Assembly: GCF_028858725.1 (NCBI RefSeq)
Contig: NC_084769.1
Span: 4,062,001 to 4,126,000 of the forward strand
Direction of reading: 5' to 3'
Source: Colius striatus
Taxonomy: Eukaryota; Chordata; Aves; Coliiformes; Coliidae
Length of the DNA: 64,000 bases
The number at the start of each line of letters is the position of its first letter. Within the stretch, counting starts at the first letter, position 1. The translations under genes were made by a program, and so were the position numbers. Under the pieces are notes generated by a model. That model was not told the DNA's origin. It saw nothing but the letters and a program-made list of their open reading frames with translations, and ran no database searches. Positions 61,890 through 64,000 of the stretch are shown one piece after another.

Positions 61890-62180
61890 AATGCACATTC
61901 ATATTGTCTTTTTCATAATTTAGACATACATTCTCAGATTTATTTCACATTGATTGCTTTAAAAATGTTAATATCCCTATAGAGTCGAGCTTTATCATTA
62001 CTTAATCCTTTGCCAAAGACTGCACTAACATTCCACGACTGTATACATTTTTTACGAAGATATTATTGCTTTTTTCCTGGCTTGTTTTTCAAATCCAAAT
62101 AGGGATACATAGCTAATATAGTTTAAAGTATAAATCATAAATCACTTATCATAAAGGGCCAATTCTTGGAGTCTTGATTT
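61890..62180. promoter_or_regulatory. Candidate conserved AT-rich block
   Basis: Low in homopolymers and dense in short AT-rich sites (TTCATAATTTAG, TTACTTAATCC, GCTAATATAG, TAAATCATAAATC). The texture resembles vertebrate conserved non-coding elements, but no single motif is decisive. This is a weak inference. Confidence 0.2.
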
Positions 62181-63698
62181 GGTATTTGCACTGGCAATTT
62201 CCCAATCATTTTCAAATGGAGTTGTAGCTGAGCAAAGATATGGATGCCAGTAAGAGTAAATTATCTCCATTCCAGGAAAAAAGAGCTGTAACGATAATGT
62301 TCTGTGTTAGGTCCCAGATCTTCTTTACACTAACATCAATAGGATAGTTTGAAACAAAGGGTGTTCAATGGTTAAAGGCAAGAAAAAAAAGTACCCATAT
62401 GATCACTACTGGGAAACTTACCCAAGAGCAGGTAAATTATGCTGCTGCAATATATACAACCTATTTTCTCATTTCAAATATGCACTAATAGTGATCACCA
62501 ACAGAACCCTGAGTTGCTCTGCCTTTGCTGGTACCCAGCTGATACAGTCACAACCACCATTACAGCTCTTGCTGTGGGCGGAATGCAGTAAGGGATACTG
62601 GTAGAGGTGAAGGTGCAATTTCTCCCAGATCTAAGCTGATAGCTAGATATTATCTCCAATATCTAAAGACAAGCTATTACTATTCCTTTTTCAAACTTCA
62701 GCTGAACTAAAACCATTTATGGTCAGAAAATGTTCCTGCTGTGTCTTCTGTTTTTATTCATTACCTATTAAAATACAAATCTGATGCATAAAGAATTTTT
62801 GAAGTACCACAAGCTCAATCACCTCTTCAGAATTTCTCACCTTTTTACTTTTCTTTTAGATACATACAGATCTCCCAGTATTCAGTTTTATTTCACATGT
62901 CCATGCATGGGTGTACTGACCGTGTTTGAGCAGTACTTTTCCCCCAATGAACTTCCTGATCTTCCTCATTTTACAGCCTTTAATGAGACTTTCTAATAGG
63001 GTTGGTACTTTCTGTATAACCCAAAAAGGCACCATGTCATGACAATGGTAATAGACTGCAAAGGTAGCACTGCAGCTCAGATTAGGCAAAAGCTTTGGTA
63101 AAAGTCTTTGATGAGATCAATGGAAGATCTGCTTTGCTCCATTCCCAAGAATGGCTTTGCCTGTTTTCTCTGTTGCAGTCATTCAGAGAAAGAAAGGTCA
63201 ATAGCTGTAAAGATGATGATCTCTTTTGTCTTCTCCAGTCAGGATAATCAAACTTCTGACCTTTGAAGGAACAGTCAAACTGTTTGTAAAGCTGAGATGA
63301 AAGCCTGATTGTGGTTTAAGATTCATGAATAAAATCATCTGCCACAACTCAGCTTTCATAGAGAGGAGAAGTATAGCATCTCCTCTTAGGAGAGGAGAGA
63401 ATGAATTGAGAGAGAATGAACCATTAGGAAAAACATAAAAAACTTATAAGAGAGAACTTTTGAACAGTCAGCCAGCTTTGCTTTGCTCCTATAAATTTCC
63501 TTTACTCACCACGTTCCTTTTGCAAGGAAAAAAAACAACAACAAAAAAACCCAAACCTATAAACGTTAGTTAGCTTTGTGGTGAGGTGTTTGTCTGCCAA
63601 CCTGAGGTTAGAAGCAGAGCTGGGATCTCAAGAGCTGGGCTTTGTATTATAGTATTGTATTTTTGATGCGGTAGTTAAGAGTCAATTACTGTTTCCAT
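62181..63698. other. Unique non-coding DNA
   Basis: No supported gene. A stretch at about 63567-63640 faintly resembles the head of a tRNA-derived SINE. An A/C-rich run (AAAAAAAACAACAACAAA) lies at about 63527-63545. Confidence 0.5.
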
Positions 63699-63727
63699 TA
63701 TAAACCCTTGTTTTCCAAGGGTTTATA
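63699..63727. other. Perfect 12-bp hairpin
   Basis: TATAAACCCTTG (63699-63710), loop TTTTC (63711-63715) and CAAGGGTTTATA (63716-63727) form a perfect inverted repeat. The stem does not extend further. The stem is too short for a normal microRNA precursor, and no T run follows it. Its role is unknown. Confidence 0.85.
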
Positions 63728-64000
63728 CCTCAACCATTTTCGTTTCCATCATGCTGAACTTGGCATGCAAGCAGTATGAATACACAATTTTTAAATAGAC
63801 TAAATGAGGTTGGCCCGTTTTTAGATACAGAATAGTCAGAAACTGCTTGTCAGTTACTTTTGATTTTTATTCTTTGAATTTCACAAACTAAACTACAGTT
63901 TCACTTTGAAAACTAGATCACTCCAGGGAATTCATCTCTGTGCCTGGGTATGATACCTCATCACTTCTAAGGAAAACTTAACTGCACTTTTTATAAATAT
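63728..64000. other. Unique non-coding DNA, right edge
   Basis: AT-rich; nothing recognised before the window ends. Confidence 0.55.

Noticed and set aside
63699-63727. Hairpin as a microRNA precursor or bacterial-type terminator
   Set aside because: The stem is only 12 bp, far short of a precursor, and no T run follows. The surrounding DNA is avian.
1-64000. CRISPR arrays, operons, prophage, insertion sequences, tRNA or rRNA genes, retroviral LTRs
   Set aside because: No regularly spaced repeats, ribosome-binding-site spacing, cloverleaf, rRNA motif or paired LTR was seen. The window is eukaryotic and its only clear transposons are CR1 and old SINE-type relics.

Overview
The window reads as vertebrate, specifically avian, nuclear DNA. 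The diagnostic evidence is a set of CR1 LINE fragments of the bird type. They carry the conserved CR1 3' end (a GGTTGGAAGGGACC block followed on the CR1 sense strand by ATTCTATG or ATTCTGTG octamers), and the two longest carry a recognisable C-terminal piece of the CR1 ORF2 reverse transcriptase. The sequence is AT-rich, with many homopolymer tracts and stop-dense frames. The 3' ends look like subfamilies widespread in non-galliform birds, but the species cannot be fixed from this sequence.

I find no host protein-coding gene, exon, tRNA or rRNA that I can support. The longest ATG-initiated frame is 172 codons and has no family signature. The only frames with recognisable protein similarity lie inside decayed CR1 copies. 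The window is best described as an intergenic or long-intronic gene desert.

Layout: 1-5.9 kb is unique AT-rich DNA with two ancient MIR/L3-type SINE relics. A tiny plus-strand CR1 3' end lies at 5.93 kb. From 6 to 17.7 kb there is featureless unique DNA with a TATA/TGTA tract near 7.8 kb. A roughly 680-bp minus-strand CR1 lies at 17.69-18.37 kb. A strongly AT-rich block at 20.0-21.2 kb holds a perfect SRF CArG box and a perfect MEF2 site. A CR1 fragment lies at 23.45 kb and a palindrome next to an AP-1/MAF site at 25.6 kb. The CpG-rich segment at 32.5-34.1 kb has homeodomain-type sites, a TATA-like box, an E-box, a 27-G run and a G-quadruplex motif. It is the most promoter- or enhancer-like part of the window. 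CR1 copies follow at 44.09 and 44.36-45.07 kb, an octamer/homeodomain cluster at 46.1 kb, and CR1 fragments at 56.1 and 56.9 kb. Candidate regulatory blocks lie at 57.6-58.4 kb (SOX/TCF sites and an inverted pair of RBPJ sites) and 61.9-62.2 kb. A perfect 12-bp hairpin lies at 63.7 kb.

How it may work together: with no gene visible, the plausible function is long-range cis-regulation of a developmental gene outside the window. This is an inference from motif clustering only; no conservation or chromatin data were available. I see no new protein-encoded system. The most checkable leads are the 20.6-kb SRF/MEF2 block, the 32.5-34.1-kb CpG-rich block, the 58.34-kb RBPJ pair and the 63.70-kb hairpin.
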